Shown here: positions 54,280-63,905 of the stretch, one piece after another | How positions within the stretch are numbered: the stretch's first letter is position 1 | Layout: every line of letters begins with the position of its first letter | NCBI RefSeq assembly: GCF_950295315.1 | Contig: NC_080168.1 | Coordinates: 70,503,254-70,567,253, forward strand | Reading direction: 5' to 3' | DNA from: Erinaceus europaeus | Lineage: Eukaryota > Chordata > Mammalia > Eulipotyphla > Erinaceidae | DNA length: 64,000 bases | Translations under genes and position numbers: made by a program | Notes under the pieces: model-generated | What the model was told of the DNA's origin: nothing | Seen by the model: only the letters and a program-made list of their open reading frames with translations | Database searches by the model: none

Positions 54280-55412
54280 TTTTTTGATTTATGTGTTTCT
54301 TTTTTTTATGCTCTGTTGTTCCTCAGTTATTATGTCTTGAGTACAAGTAACACTGTACTAAATACCTATATGACAATTGTATTCACCAACCTCAGGGATT
54401 ACAGTAGCAACTGAAGCAAGTATTGAAGCAGTTTAATCATTACCAGTTAGCCAAACAATTTCTCCAGTCCGTGAATAAATAGTAACCAAATCCCAGTGAA
54501 GAAGAAAGAGAAAAGAAAGAAAGGATAGCAAGAATAGACAGTTATGCAAATCTACTATCCACTGTATATTCTAGGGGTAACAAGAGAAGAAAGGGAACTA
54601 GAGCAGAGATACACACATAGAGAGTCCACTCTGAGTCAGATTTCTTCCCCAAAAATAATTCACAAATTCAGAAAGGCAAAGAAGAAGGAAGAAGTGTATG
54701 ACAACATAAAAAAAAAAAGCGACAAGAGAGAGAAAAGGGAAAAGATAAGAAAAATAGCTGTAATTAAAGAGCAGTGAAAGGAAATTCCCAAATGTGTATT
54801 AGTGAATTCAAAAAAGCACACTGTTTGGTGGTGTGGGGGCTGTGACTTTGGAAGCTGTAGGATTAAGGAAGAAAGGATGACAAGAATGAGAAAAAGAAAA
54901 AAAGAGAGAGAGAGAGAAAGAAGATAAGAAAAAGAACAGTCATTAAAGAGCAGTGAAAGGAAAGGGTTTTTTTTAATGTGTTTACTTTTAATTATTTAAT
55001 TAGCTATGCGGGGTGAGGTGGGGGGGTTGGCTACTTAGAAAGAAAAAAGGCCAGAGGTTTCAGAAGGGTATAGACTTAGAATGAATGATACTTCCTGGTG
55101 GAACAGGAATTTGGTAAAGAAAAGGAGCTCCTAGCAGGGGAGCCTGCTAGTAGCTGGTCCCCGGGACTGGTTGGGGGGGGGGGGGGAGGTGGGGAAGGAG
55201 GTATGCTTAAAAATTAAAAGGAAAAAAAAATTTCCCCTTTTTTCCTACTCTAATTCTTAACCCAAATTCAGTTATAGTCACCTCCTTGGTGTCACTGCTA
55301 GGACCCCTTATTGGCTGGCCTACTAAAGGCAGAGAATCCTACCATTTCCAGGAGATGTGGTCAGAGCTCAAGCCACTAGCAGCTTCTCAGTCCGCCATCT
55401 TCCGGGAACCCC
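54280..55412 (-). promoter_or_regulatory. LINE-1 5' UTR (internal promoter region)
   Basis: About 1.1 kb ahead of ORF1. The first bases on the minus strand hold AAGATGGCGG (55394-55404), the YY1-type motif that sets the start of transcription in primate LINE-1 5' UTRs; a similar role here is inference. A G/C run lies at about 55171-55184. Later parts are A-rich and without a clear upstream frame. Confidence 0.72.
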
Positions 55413-55428
55413 TGACTTCATCATTCTT
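55413..55428 (+). repeat. Target-site duplication of the full-length LINE-1 (right)
   Basis: TGACTTCATCATTCTT, identical to 49273-49288. Confidence 0.95.
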
Positions 55429-55570
55429 AACAATTGAATAGTATTCCCACATGTGTATACACCACAACTTCTCAGCCATTCATCTGCCATTGGACAACTA
55501 GATTGCTTCCAAGTTTGGGCTACTACAAACTGTGCTGCTATGAATGTAGGTGTATATAGAGCTCTTTGGA

Positions 55571-56285
55571 CAGGTTGTCTATGTCTTAAATGCTCCTCCT
55601 GGATCAGTGGAGAAGTTCACTTGCACATTCATGCCTGTGCCTGTGCCCTGTGAAGGTGACTCCACCCAGAGCCAGGTGGAGAACAGACTCGTAATGGGAA
55701 AATGCAAACCTGGGGTGCTGGCTGCAGACCCAGAGTATAGATTCCAGCCCCAGATGTTGTGGGTGGATAGTCCCAGTGATGTCTTGGTATTAAGTGTAAC
55801 AGGCACTTATAAACAGCAGTGGATGTGGGCCACAAGGAATGTTCTGTGGGTCCCCAGCAAACTCCTGGAAATGGCACAGTGGTGTCAGGAAGGCCAAGAA
55901 TATGAGGCTTGGTAGGTGGGCTGAGATGTAGTTCCCAGCAGCCCTAGGCCCATGACCAGCTAACAGCTGTCCCCATTTATCCACATTTTATCTCCCATCT
56001 GCCAGCTACTTGGAGACCAAGAACTGAAGACAGCTCCTCTCCTGTACTTTCCATACCTGTACCTCCTACAAAGGGGAGAAAAATGGCTCTAAGACAACAA
56101 AACGAAGGTACACATGAATGTAGCTTGGTTGAACTGCTGTGGGTGGTACCTGGCTTTCACTCCAAACAAGTTTCCAGCATCTCCATCACTGGGGTGACCT
56201 AACTCTGTCCTGGGATCCTCTGGGATACCTTCCCTGGGGCTCACTCTTCCTTGCTCTACTTCTCCCTCTTTTCTTAACTCCCAGT
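55571..56285. other. Unique sequence, no gene recognised
   Basis: A 121-codon frame (55550-55915) begins inside LINE-1 debris and shows no known domain; overlapping minus-strand frames of 75-82 codons conflict with it. Confidence 0.45.
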
Positions 56286-56323
56286 AAGCACTACTCACAA
56301 CCAAATAAAAATGAAAGTACCTG

Positions 56324-56656
56324 GGGACAGGCTGTAGCACAGTGGGTTAAGCGCTCATGGCGCAAAGCACAAGGACTGGCAGGAGGATCCCAGTTTGAGC
56401 CCCCGGCTCCCCACCTGCAGGGGAGTCACTTCACAGATGGTGAAGCAGGTCTGCAGGTGTTTGTCTTTCTCTACCCCTCTCTGTCTTCCCCTCTTCTCTT
56501 AATTTCTCTCTGTCTATCCAACAACAATAACAACAATAATACTAACAGCAACACCGATAAACAACAAAAGGGAAAAAAAATGGCCTCCAGGAGCAGTGGA
56601 TTCGTAGTGCAGGCACTGAGCCCCAGCAATAACCCTGGAGGCAAAAAAAAAAAAAA
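56324..56656 (+). mobile_element. Type 1 SINE with perfect 3' hairpin module
   Basis: The head GGCTGTAGCACAGTGGGTTA leads to the full module. GCCTCCAGG (56583-56591) and CCTGGAGGC (56634-56642) are exact inverted repeats. Duplication AATGAAAGTACCT at 56311-56323 and 56657-56669. Confidence 0.94.
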
Positions 56657-56838
56657 AATGAAAGTACCTTTTAATCCAGCAATACTTCTCTTAGATACTT
56701 TATCCAAAGGACACTCAAACACTAATTCCAAGGGAGATAATGCAGCCCTATGTTCATGGCTGTATTATTCAAAATAGCCAGAGTGGAAGCATCCTAAATG
56801 CCCATCAACAGATGGCTGAACAAATAAGTTATGGGAGG

Positions 56839-57290
56839 GGGGTTGAGTGGTAGCACAGCAGGTTAAGTGCACATGGTGCGAAGTGTTTGAGCCCCTGGCT
56901 TCCCATCTGCAGGAGCAGTGAGCAGGTCTGAGGTTTCTGTCTTCTCTCCCCTCTCTGTCTCCCCTCTCTCTTGATTTCTCTCTGTCCTATCCAACAAGAG
57001 CAATGACAACAACAATAATAATAACAACAAAGGCAACAAAATGGAGAAAATGGCCTCCAGGAGCAGTGGATTAGTAGTGCAGGCACTGAGCCCAGAAATA
57101 ACCCTGGAGGCAGAGAAGAAGAAGGAGGAGGAGGAGAGGAGAAGGAGGAGGAGGAGGAGAGAGGAAAGAAGAAGAAGAAGAAGAAGAAGAAGAGAAGAGA
57201 AGAAGAAGAAGAAGATGAAGAAGAAGAAGAAGAAGAAGAAGAAGGAGAAGAAGAAGAAGAAGAAGAAGAAGTAGAAGAAGTAGTAGTAAT
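56839..57290 (+). mobile_element. Type 1 SINE, internally deleted, with hairpin module and long (GAA)n tail
   Basis: The B-box region is shortened (GTGTTTGAGCCCC). The module arms GCCTCCAGG (57053-57061) and CCTGGAGGC (57103-57111) are exact. About 180 bases of GAA, GGA and GTA units replace the A tail. Duplication AGTTATGGGAGG at 56827-56838 and 57291-57302. Confidence 0.92.
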
Positions 57291-57605
57291 AGTTATGGGA
57301 GGCAAAAAAAAATTATAGGATTATAGGATATATATGTCATGGAATATTACTCTGCAATAAAAAAGACAATTTTTGTGTCCTTTAGGGAAAAAATTGAATG
57401 AAACTGGAACTAGAACTCAAAACAATAAGTTTTTAAAAAGTAAGCAAACTGTCTCTAAGACTCTGTGAGGACTCTGGTGACTATTGTTGGAAGTGTGGGG
57501 GGTTACAGAACTGTGGTGATAGGTGCAATATGGACCTGTATACAGCTTGTCCTCTTACAATTGTATAAACCAGTTCTGTTCACACCACAGCAGTGGTGAC
57601 TTCAC

Positions 57606-58444
57606 TGAAAGTTTGGAGTCCACAAACTGTGATATTTATGTAGCCTCTCTCTGAGCCCATCATTGGCCTTGCTGGCTATTGTCACTCACCTATAGCAGCT
57701 GCGCCTCCTGGGTATCCCCCTCACCCAAAAAAAACGTCTGCTCTTTTCACTGTCGCTTAACGAGGGAGATTTGGCAAGCAATCCACTTAGCCAGGCCGAG
57801 CAGGCTTATTAGAGGCAGGTGCACGCTGTAATATATGGGGGTACAGGGAGGCCCTGGCCACTCATAAAAGAACACGGGGCACATTCTCATGTGGAATTTG
57901 CATGTACTTTTATTCCTCAAGCAGAATGGTGGAGGCCTTTGTGCCACTTTTACGTGTCACAGGGAACAATTGAGAACAAGCAGAAATGACATTCTGGCCC
58001 TGCAACAGTGCTTTGTTACCAGGGTGGCGGCCAAAGCCCAGGCCTCTGTGCAGCGACTAGAAGCGACCTGAGCAAGGAGATCTGTCCTCTTTGCATGCAT
58101 TTGTTTCTCTTCACATGGGTACTGCACATAGCACCATGGGGACAGCTGAATGCAAGACTGTTTCCACTAAAGCAGGGCTAGTCCCCCTCTCCCTATCCCA
58201 CAGGTGAGGGAAGGGACTCTTCAGACCCACTGTTGCTCATGGCAGGTGGACCTGGGACTAAGCAAGCAGACAGTGTGTCAGGACCTTGTAGAGTGCCTCA
58301 AACCTACTAGCATCATCCTGGTGGCTCGTCCTCAGTGTCATGAGATGTCACCTTGGCCATCCCAGTGGCAGAGCAGCAGTAAGGCACTTCACAATACCCA
58401 CCCCCTAGGCAGGTCTTCCCAGCCCTAGGCATAGATTATGGGTG
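57606..58444. other. Unique sequence, no gene recognised
   Basis: Somewhat GC-rich, with frames of 60-74 codons only. Nothing recognised. Confidence 0.5.
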
Positions 58445-58582
58445 TAGAGAAGGATGGAGACAGAGAAATAGTTCACCAGAACAGTGTAGAGAAATAGTTC
58501 ACCAGAACAGTGTGATGCTTTGCCATGTGTGCAACCCAGTATCAAGCCCAGCCCCCGCCGGATTGAAAGAACTTCAGTCTGT

Positions 58583-58628
<46 letters not shown>

Positions 58629-58640
58629 TCATTTGATGTG
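58445..58640 (+). mobile_element. Type 4 SINE with duplicated head
   Basis: A perfect 26-base tandem repeat (58462-58487 and 58488-58513) covers the head AATAGTTCACCAGAACAGTG. Then GATGCTTTGCCATGTGTGCA, CAAGCCCAGCCCCC and (TC)n to 58622. Confidence 0.83.
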
Positions 58641-58764
58641 GAATAGCCAGCACTGTGAAGGCCACTGATTCACTTGCTTACTTCCTGGTCAGACAGATGT
58701 GACTGACTCATGTCTCCCTGCTCCATACAGGGCCAGAGCAGGTGCACCAAGAGAATATCCTGCA

Positions 58765-59055
58765 TGGATAAGTGGGTGGGTGGGTAGCTGAATAAACAGT
58801 TAGATGGATGGACAGATGGAAGGAAGGAAAGGAGAAGGAAGGAAGGAAGGAAGGAAGGAAGGAAGGAAGGAAAGAAGGAAGGAATAAGGATAGGTGAGTG
58901 GATGGGTGGATAGATGAGTTGATACACGAATGGGTGGATAATAGGTGTATTGATAGGTAGATGGATATGTGGTTGGATGAATGCTAGAAGAATAGATGGA
59001 TGGTGGATGGAAAGATGTGTGAATAAATGGATTGATAATGGGTGGGTAGAGGAGT
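58765..59055 (+). repeat. (GGAA/GATG/GTGG)n microsatellite
   Basis: GATGGATGGACAGATGGAAGG, a (GGAA)n core at about 58834-58880 and imperfect GGATGGATA units around it. Confidence 0.9.
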
Positions 59056-59204
59056 TCATGCTTCACAGTGAATGAATGGTAGCCCAGGAAAGGTCTATGA
59101 GAAACTACCTAGTCAGAATTTTACTCTACTAAAAGTTCAGACTAAAGTCTCCAGAAGTAAAAACAGGGTACCTCAGGGTACAAAGATCAAGGGTATGGAA
59201 GAAA

Positions 59205-59492
59205 ATGTTCTGGGGCTGGGGGCTGGATGACAGCACATTCATGTGCAAGAAGCCGGGTTCAAGCCCCGCTCTGCAAGGAAGACACCTCACTAGTGGTGAA
59301 GCAGGTCTGCAGGTATCTATCTTTCTCTCTCCCTCTTTCTCTCCCATTCCCTTTCAATTTCTCTTTAACCTGTCAAAAATAATAATATAATAATAATAAT
59401 AAAACAGAAAGAATAAAAATGCCCACTAGGAGCTGTAGAATCATAGTGCTGGCACCGAACCCCAGTGATAATACTGGAGACAATAAAAAAAA
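59205..59492 (+). mobile_element. Type 2 SINE with 3' module, 5' deletion
   Basis: CGGGTTCAAGCCCCGCTC B-box, GGTGAAGCAGGTCTGCAGGT, an (AATAAT)n spacer and module ATGCCCACTAGGAGCTGTAG ... TACTGGAGACAA. Confidence 0.85.
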
Positions 59493-59984
59493 AACACTCT
59501 GGGGAGCACTGAGCAAATCCAGTTAATGCAAATAGGCAAGTATGTGCTTCTTTTAAGATTGCCTCATCTGTCTCTGTGTTTAGGGGCAAAAGAAAACCAT
59601 AGCAGCATGAGATCTGCACAGTGCTGGGGATTGAACCTGGGACCTCACATCATCCTGCAACTGAACCAGCTGCCCTGCTACCCAAGAGTATTTATTCTCT
59701 TGGGCCAGTGTAGCTACCAGGAACTCCACAAACCACCACCCTTTCCCCCAATGGCTGCCCTTTGTTTGGTCCATCTCCCTCATCTACCATTTCTCCCACA
59801 GAGAATACAAGTCTTGAGTCCATGAGATATGTTGTCTTTGCTCTCATGGGAATTTCAGAAATTGCCCCCAGCTTGTAAGTCCAGCACAGCACCAGACACC
59901 TAGCAGAGGAACTTCAGTGAATAACAGCTCACAGGGGAACACATACATCATAGAACAAGGAACTGTGATGTTGGCAAGATACCA
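59493..59984. other. Mostly unique sequence with a reversed type 3 SINE scrap
   Basis: GCACAGTGCTGGGGATTGAA and CCTGGGACCTCACATC at about 59615-59660 look like a reversed type 3 B-box region. No coding frame supported. Confidence 0.5.
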
Positions 59985-60125
59985 TAGTAGGGGCAGGGGA
60001 ACTCTCATGGCTGAGGTTTTGAGGTCCCAGGTTCAATTCCCAGCATCACCAACAGCCAGAACTGAGTAGTGCTGTAGTTAAAAATAAATAAATAAATATA
60101 TAAATAAATAAATAAATATTTTTTA
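59985..60125 (+). mobile_element. Type 3 SINE
   Basis: GAACTCTCATGGCTGAGGTT, GGTTCAATTCCCAGCATCAC, CAGCCAGAACTGAGTAGTGC and an (AAATA)n tail. Confidence 0.86.
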
Positions 60126-60129
60126 AGTT

Positions 60130-60273
60130 ATTGAAGCCAGGCAGTGTTGCACCTGGTTAAGTGCACACATTACAGTGCACAAGGACCCAAGTTAAAGCCT
60201 CTGGTCCCCACCTGCAGGGAGGAAAGATTCATAAGTGGTGAAGCAGGGCTGTAGGTCTCTATCTCTCTCTCTC

Positions 60274-60319
<46 letters not shown>

Positions 60320-60395
60320 TCTCCTCTCTTTCCCTCTCTGTCTTACCCTCCCTTGCCCTCTAAATTTCTCTCTGTCTCTTGTCTAATAAATAAAT
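60130..60395 (+). mobile_element. Type 2 SINE with long (CT)n
   Basis: AGGCAGTGTTGCACCTGGTT head, AAGTTAAAGCCTCTGGTCCC, (CT)n at about 60259-60325 and tail AATAAATAAATTAATTAAG. Confidence 0.9.
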
Positions 60396-60403
60396 TAATT
60401 AAG

Positions 60404-60665
60404 TGGGAATCAGGTGGTAGCGCAGCGGGTTAAGCGCAGGTGGATCAAAGTGCAAGGACCAATGTAAGGATCCCAGTTCGAGCCCTCAACTCCCCACCTG
60501 CAGGGAGTTGCCTCACAAGCAGTGAAGCAGGTCTGCAGGTGTCTGTCTTTCTCTCCCCCTCTGTCTTCCCCTCGTCTCTCCATTTCTCTCTGTCCTATCC
60601 AACAACGACGACAACAATAAAACAAGGGCCACAAAAAGGAATAAATAAATATAAAAATAATTAAT
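60404..60665 (+). mobile_element. Type 1 SINE inserted in a SINE tail
   Basis: GGAATCAGGTGGTAGCGCAG head and GTTCGAGCCC B-box; AATTAATTAA-type sequence on both sides suggests a duplication inside the tail of the preceding copy. Confidence 0.91.
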
Positions 60666-60685
60666 TAATTTTTAAGTTTATTTAA

Positions 60686-60985
60686 AGGGGCTGAGGGTGA
60701 CCAGGTCGTGACACACCTAGCTAAGCACATGTTATCATGACTGCCAGTTGCTTTGCTGTGTTTGAGCCTGGTACCCACTGAATTGGAGAAAGGTTTAGCA
60801 CTGTAGTCTCTCCTCTCTTTCTCTCTCTCTTTCTCTCTTCATCCTTCCTTCCCTCCCTTCTTCCCTCCTTATCTCTCTACCTTCTCTTTCTCTATCTTCA
60901 GAAAAACAAAAACAAAACAAAAAGACTACCAAAAGCAGTGGAACCATGCAAGCAAAAAAAAAAAAAAAAAAAAAAAACCAGCAAT
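60686..60985 (+). mobile_element. Type 2/4-like SINE, diverged
   Basis: GGTCGTGACACACCTAGCTA head, TTGCTTTGCTGTGTTTGAGC, a CT-rich and CTTCC-rich stretch, AAAAGCAGTGGAACCATGCA module and a run of A. Confidence 0.7.
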
Positions 60986-60987
60986 GA

Positions 60988-61140
60988 CTCTGATGGAAAA
61001 ACAAAGAGAGAAAAGAGAGGGAGAGATAGGCAAAGAGGAGACGTCACAGCATGATCCACCATCAAGGAGCTCTCCATGGTACTCCCAGGCTTGAACCCAG
61101 GGCCTCAGGCCTGGAAAGGTATGAGGTGTCCTGGGTGAGA
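60988..61140 (-). mobile_element. SINE fragment, reversed
   Basis: Purine stretch AGAGAAAAGAGAGGGAGAGA, CACCATCAAGGAGCTCTCCA, reversed B-box GGCTTGAACCCAGGGCCTCA. It faces the preceding copy almost without a gap. Confidence 0.68.
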
Positions 61141-61692
61141 TGTCATTTTTTTCTCCCTGCCCACCCCCCCAAAGCTTTATGGACTTTGTTTTACAGGGAA
61201 CCCTTATGCCCCATGAAGAAAGGTTCAGGACACTGGTCACTACACACATGTGATAGTGCACTGTTTCCTCACCCACTGGACCCCTGTTGCTGGGACCATG
61301 GTAGCAGTAGTGCCACCAAGTGGCATCTGTGAGAAGGGAGGGAGCTGGCCCAGCCCACTCCATCACAGGAGCCACCAGAGAGAATGGCTCTGGGGGCTGG
61401 AAAGACACCCTCAGGGTTCATGGCCACCAGCTAGACATTCAGAGCTCTAGCATCAGGGTGCTGGCTGATGGGTGCACCTGCAGAAAATGAGCGTGGTGAC
61501 TGTGGGTACTTCACACTTGCATGAACCAGGGCACATCTGAGACCAGTGGCACAGAAGGTGTTTCCTATATGCCAGGAGTAGGGGGCATCTGAGGGCACTC
61601 TACCCACCAGCCATACACATGGGTACCCAGTCTCTATCCAGAAAAATTCAACCCCTATGGGACATCTGTTGCTGGTCACATCATATTTCATT
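61141..61692. other. Unique sequence, no gene recognised
   Basis: GC-rich with overlapping short frames on both strands (66-160 codons); the longest, on the minus strand (60926-61408), runs into SINE sequence. Confidence 0.45.
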
Positions 61693-61892
61693 TTCATTTA
61701 TTTGTTTATTTAAAATAGACACAGAAACTGAAAGGGAAGGAGGAGATAGAGAGGGAGGGAGAGACACCTGCAGTACTGCTCTACTACTCCTGAAGCTTTC
61801 CTCATGCAAGTGGGGCCCAAGGGCTTGAATCCAGGACCTTGTGCACTGTAATGTGAGCACTTAGCCAAGTGCACTACCACCCAGCCTCCATA
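61693..61892 (-). mobile_element. Type 2 SINE, reversed
   Basis: TTATTTGTTTATTTAAAATA tail, CACCTGCAGTACTGCTCTAC, GGGCTTGAATCCAGGACCTT and the head ending CTACCACCCAGCCTCC. Confidence 0.86.
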
Positions 61893-62032
61893 TTTTGCTT
61901 TCATGCAAGATTCTCCATGCAAGATTCTTGCCTGTGACAACAGTACTCTTTTAAGACTTCAGTAAAAATAAATAACTTTTTTCTTTTTAAAAATTTTTTA
62001 AATTATCTTTATTTGTTTATTTATTTATTATT

Positions 62033-62293
62033 GTTTTTAATTTCTTTATTGGGGAATTAATGTTTTACATTCGACAGTAAATACAATAGTTTTTACATGC
62101 ATAACATTCCCCAGTTTTTCATATAACAATACAACCCCCACTAGGTCCTCTGTCATCCTTCATGGATCTGTATTCTCCCCACCCACCCACCCCAGAGTCT
62201 TTTACTTTGGTGCAATACGCCAATTCCAGTTCAGGTTCTACTTGTGTTTTCTTTTCTGATCTGTTTTACAACTTCTGCCTGAGAATGAGAAAC
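62033..62293 (-). mobile_element. LINE-1 3' fragment (short lineage)
   Basis: Reversed TTTCTTTATTGGGGAATTAA (the CCAATAAAG end), TTTTACTTTGGTGCAATACG and CAACTTCTGCCTGAGAATGA. About 260 bases, inserted in a T/A-rich reversed SINE tail. Confidence 0.86.
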
Positions 62294-62334
62294 TTTTTTC
62301 TTTTTTTCCTTTTTCTTTTTTCCTTTTTTTTCTT

Positions 62335-62742
62335 CTTTCTATTTTATTTGATAGGTCAGAGAGAAACTGAGAAAAAAGGGGGAGACAGAGAAGAAGGAGA
62401 GAAAGGGAGCAGGTGGTGGCCCACCTAGTTTGAGCCCCCAGTCCCTACTTGCAGGGAAAAAGCTTTGCAAGCGCTGAAGCAGTGCTGCCGGTGTGTCTTT
62501 TTCTCTCTCCCTCTCTGTCTCCCCCTTCTGTCTTGATTTCTGGTTATCGCTATCCAATGAATGAAGATAATTAAAACAAAAGAGAGATGAGAGAGAGAGA
62601 CAGAGACAGAGAGAGAGAGAGAATGTAGACCCGCTTCATCACTTGTGAAGCTTCTCCCCTGAAAGTAGGGAAAAGGCACTTGAACATAGGTCCTCAAATA
62701 TGGTAATGTTTGAACTCAACTAGATGCAGCACCACCTGCCCC
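62335..62742 (-). mobile_element. Type 2 SINE, reversed, split by a + strand SINE
   Basis: The tail side (ATTTTATTTGATAGGTCAGA) ends near 62404; the rest (GACCCGCTTCATCACTTGTG through CAGCACCACCTGCCCCC) resumes near 62585. Confidence 0.83.
62405..62580 (+). mobile_element. Type 2 SINE nested in opposite orientation
   Basis: GGAGCAGGTGGTGGCCCACC, a shortened head (TAGTTTGAGCCCCCAGTCCC), body and tail CCAATGAATGAAGATAATTA. Confidence 0.84.
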
Positions 62743-62869
62743 CCAAAAGCAATTTTTTTAAAAACTGAAATTAGTACTTTGCACACATGACTGGCTCCTA
62801 CCTGCCTAGATTCCCATCTCTGGAGCAGAAAGAACTTCTTTCAAAACAAGGAAATCAGAGTTGGTAAGA

Positions 62870-62988
62870 ATTCATAATCTCAGAGGCTGGGCAGTGGCTA
62901 ACATTACCAAGCACTGTGACCCAGGGCCAAGGCCCCCCCACTCCCCTCCTGCATGGAGGGAAGCTTCACAAGAAGTAAGTAGTACTGC

Positions 62989-63052
<64 letters not shown>

Positions 63053-63185
63053 TTCTCAACCTCCACTTCTCTTCTCAGTTTCTCTCTGTCCTATCAAATA
63101 AAACATAAGAAAGAAAAGGAGGTGGTTGCTGGTAGCAGTGAATTATTTGTGCAGGCACCAAACCCCAGCAATAACGCTGGTGACT
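62870..63185 (+). mobile_element. Type 2 SINE with (CT)n and 3' module
   Basis: GGCTGGGCAGTGGCTAACAT, (CT)n at about 62993-63050 and module TGGTAGCAGTGAATTATTTG ... AACGCTGGTGAC. Confidence 0.85.
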
Positions 63186-63194
63186 ATATATATG

Positions 63195-63680
63195 ATCTAG
63201 GAGACAGGGTGGCAGCACACCCAGTAGAATACACACATTACATACACAAGAAGAGGCCCACGCCTCTGTCCCCACCTGAAGAGTAGAAACTTCACAAGTA
63301 ATGGAACTGTGCTGCAGGTATCTCTCTCTTTTTATTATTCTTATTATTATCTTTATTTACTGGATAGAGACAGCCAGAAATCAAGAAGGCAGGTGGAGGC
63401 AGAGAGAGAGAGAGAGACACCTGCAGCCCTGCTTTACCACTTCACCACTCGTGAAGTTTTCCCCTTGCAGGTGGGGAGTGGGGGCTCGAACTCAGGTCCT
63501 TGAACACTGTAACATGTGCACTCAGCTAGGTGCACCACTACCTGGCCCCCAGGTCTCATCTTTTAGCTCTGTATCTCTCTCTGTCTCTTACCCTTTTTTA
63601 GAGGAAAAATCCACTGGGAATGGTGGAGTTGTGTAGACACTGAACTCCAGTAATAACCCTGGTGGTAATAATAGTGATAA
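63195..63680 (+). mobile_element. Type 2 SINE with 3' module, split by a reversed SINE
   Basis: CAGGGTGGCAGCACACCCAG head before 63335; after 63550 the CT stretch and module (AATCCACTGGGAATGGTGGA ... AACCCTGGTGG). Confidence 0.83.
63335..63550 (-). mobile_element. Type 2 SINE, reversed, nested
   Basis: TATCTTTATTTACTGGATAG tail, CCTTGCAGGTGGGGAGTGGG, GGGCTCGAACTCAGGTCCTT and the head ending CACTACCTGGCCCC. Confidence 0.88.
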
Positions 63681-63687
63681 TAATAAT

Positions 63688-63905
63688 GCCTGGTGGTACA
63701 TTTGGTTGTTGCACATGTTACCATGTACAAGGACCAGGGTTCAAGCCTACCTGAAGGAAAGAAGCTTCATGAGTAGTGAAACAGATCTGCAAGTATGTGT
63801 CTTTCTCTCTCTTTCTCTCTCTCCCTCTCTACCTCCCCTTCCCCTCTCAATTCTCCCTGTCTTATCAAGTAGAAGTAGGAAATAATAAAATACATAATAA
63901 TATGA
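63688..63905 (+). mobile_element. Type 2 SINE
   Basis: GCCTGGTGGTACATTTGGTT head, GGGTTCAAGCC B-box with a short deletion after it, and an AATAATAAAATACATAAT tail near the window end. Confidence 0.86.

Larger units (their letters stand above)
49289..55412 (-). mobile_element. Full-length-structured LINE-1, long-3'UTR lineage
   Basis: 6,124 bases between perfect 16-base duplications. On the minus strand it starts GGTTCCCGGAAGATGGCGGA, as a LINE-1 5' UTR should. The order is a 5' UTR of about 1.1 kb, ORF1 (54279-53365), a 59-base spacer, ORF2 (53305 to about 50597), a 3' UTR of about 1.3 kb and an A-rich end with AATAAA (+ strand TTTATT at 49302-49307). It is full-length at both ends but cannot move by itself: ORF1 has a premature stop and ORF2 has lost about 1.1 kb and has frameshifts. 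Confidence 0.95.
48735..55570 (-). mobile_element. Older LINE-1, split by the full-length LINE-1
   Basis: Right-hand piece 55429-55570 reads, on the minus strand, like the ORF2 C-terminal end (GTATACACACATGTGGGAAT region). The left-hand piece 48735-49272 is its 3' UTR, of the type seen at 4186-4535. A type 3 SINE (49002-49140) also interrupts it. Removing 49289-55412 and one duplication rejoins the two pieces in the same orientation. Confidence 0.78.
56286..57605 (+). mobile_element. Old LINE-1 3' portion split by two SINEs
   Basis: Pieces at 56286-56323, 56657-56838 (TGTATTATTCAAAATAGCCA; CCCATCAACAGATGGCTGAA) and 57291-57605 (GTCATGGAATATTACTCTGC, then a 3' UTR ending near AATTGTATAAACCAG). 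The coding remnant is the ORF2 C-terminal end and is broken. Confidence 0.75.

Noticed and set aside
56139..56777. 212-codon plus-strand frame
   Set aside because: Most of it is the SINE at 56324-56656 and LINE-1 debris.
60404..60665. tRNA gene-like B-box and A-box
   Set aside because: All tRNA-like boxes in the window sit in SINE heads followed by SINE bodies; none folds as a true tRNA gene by eye.
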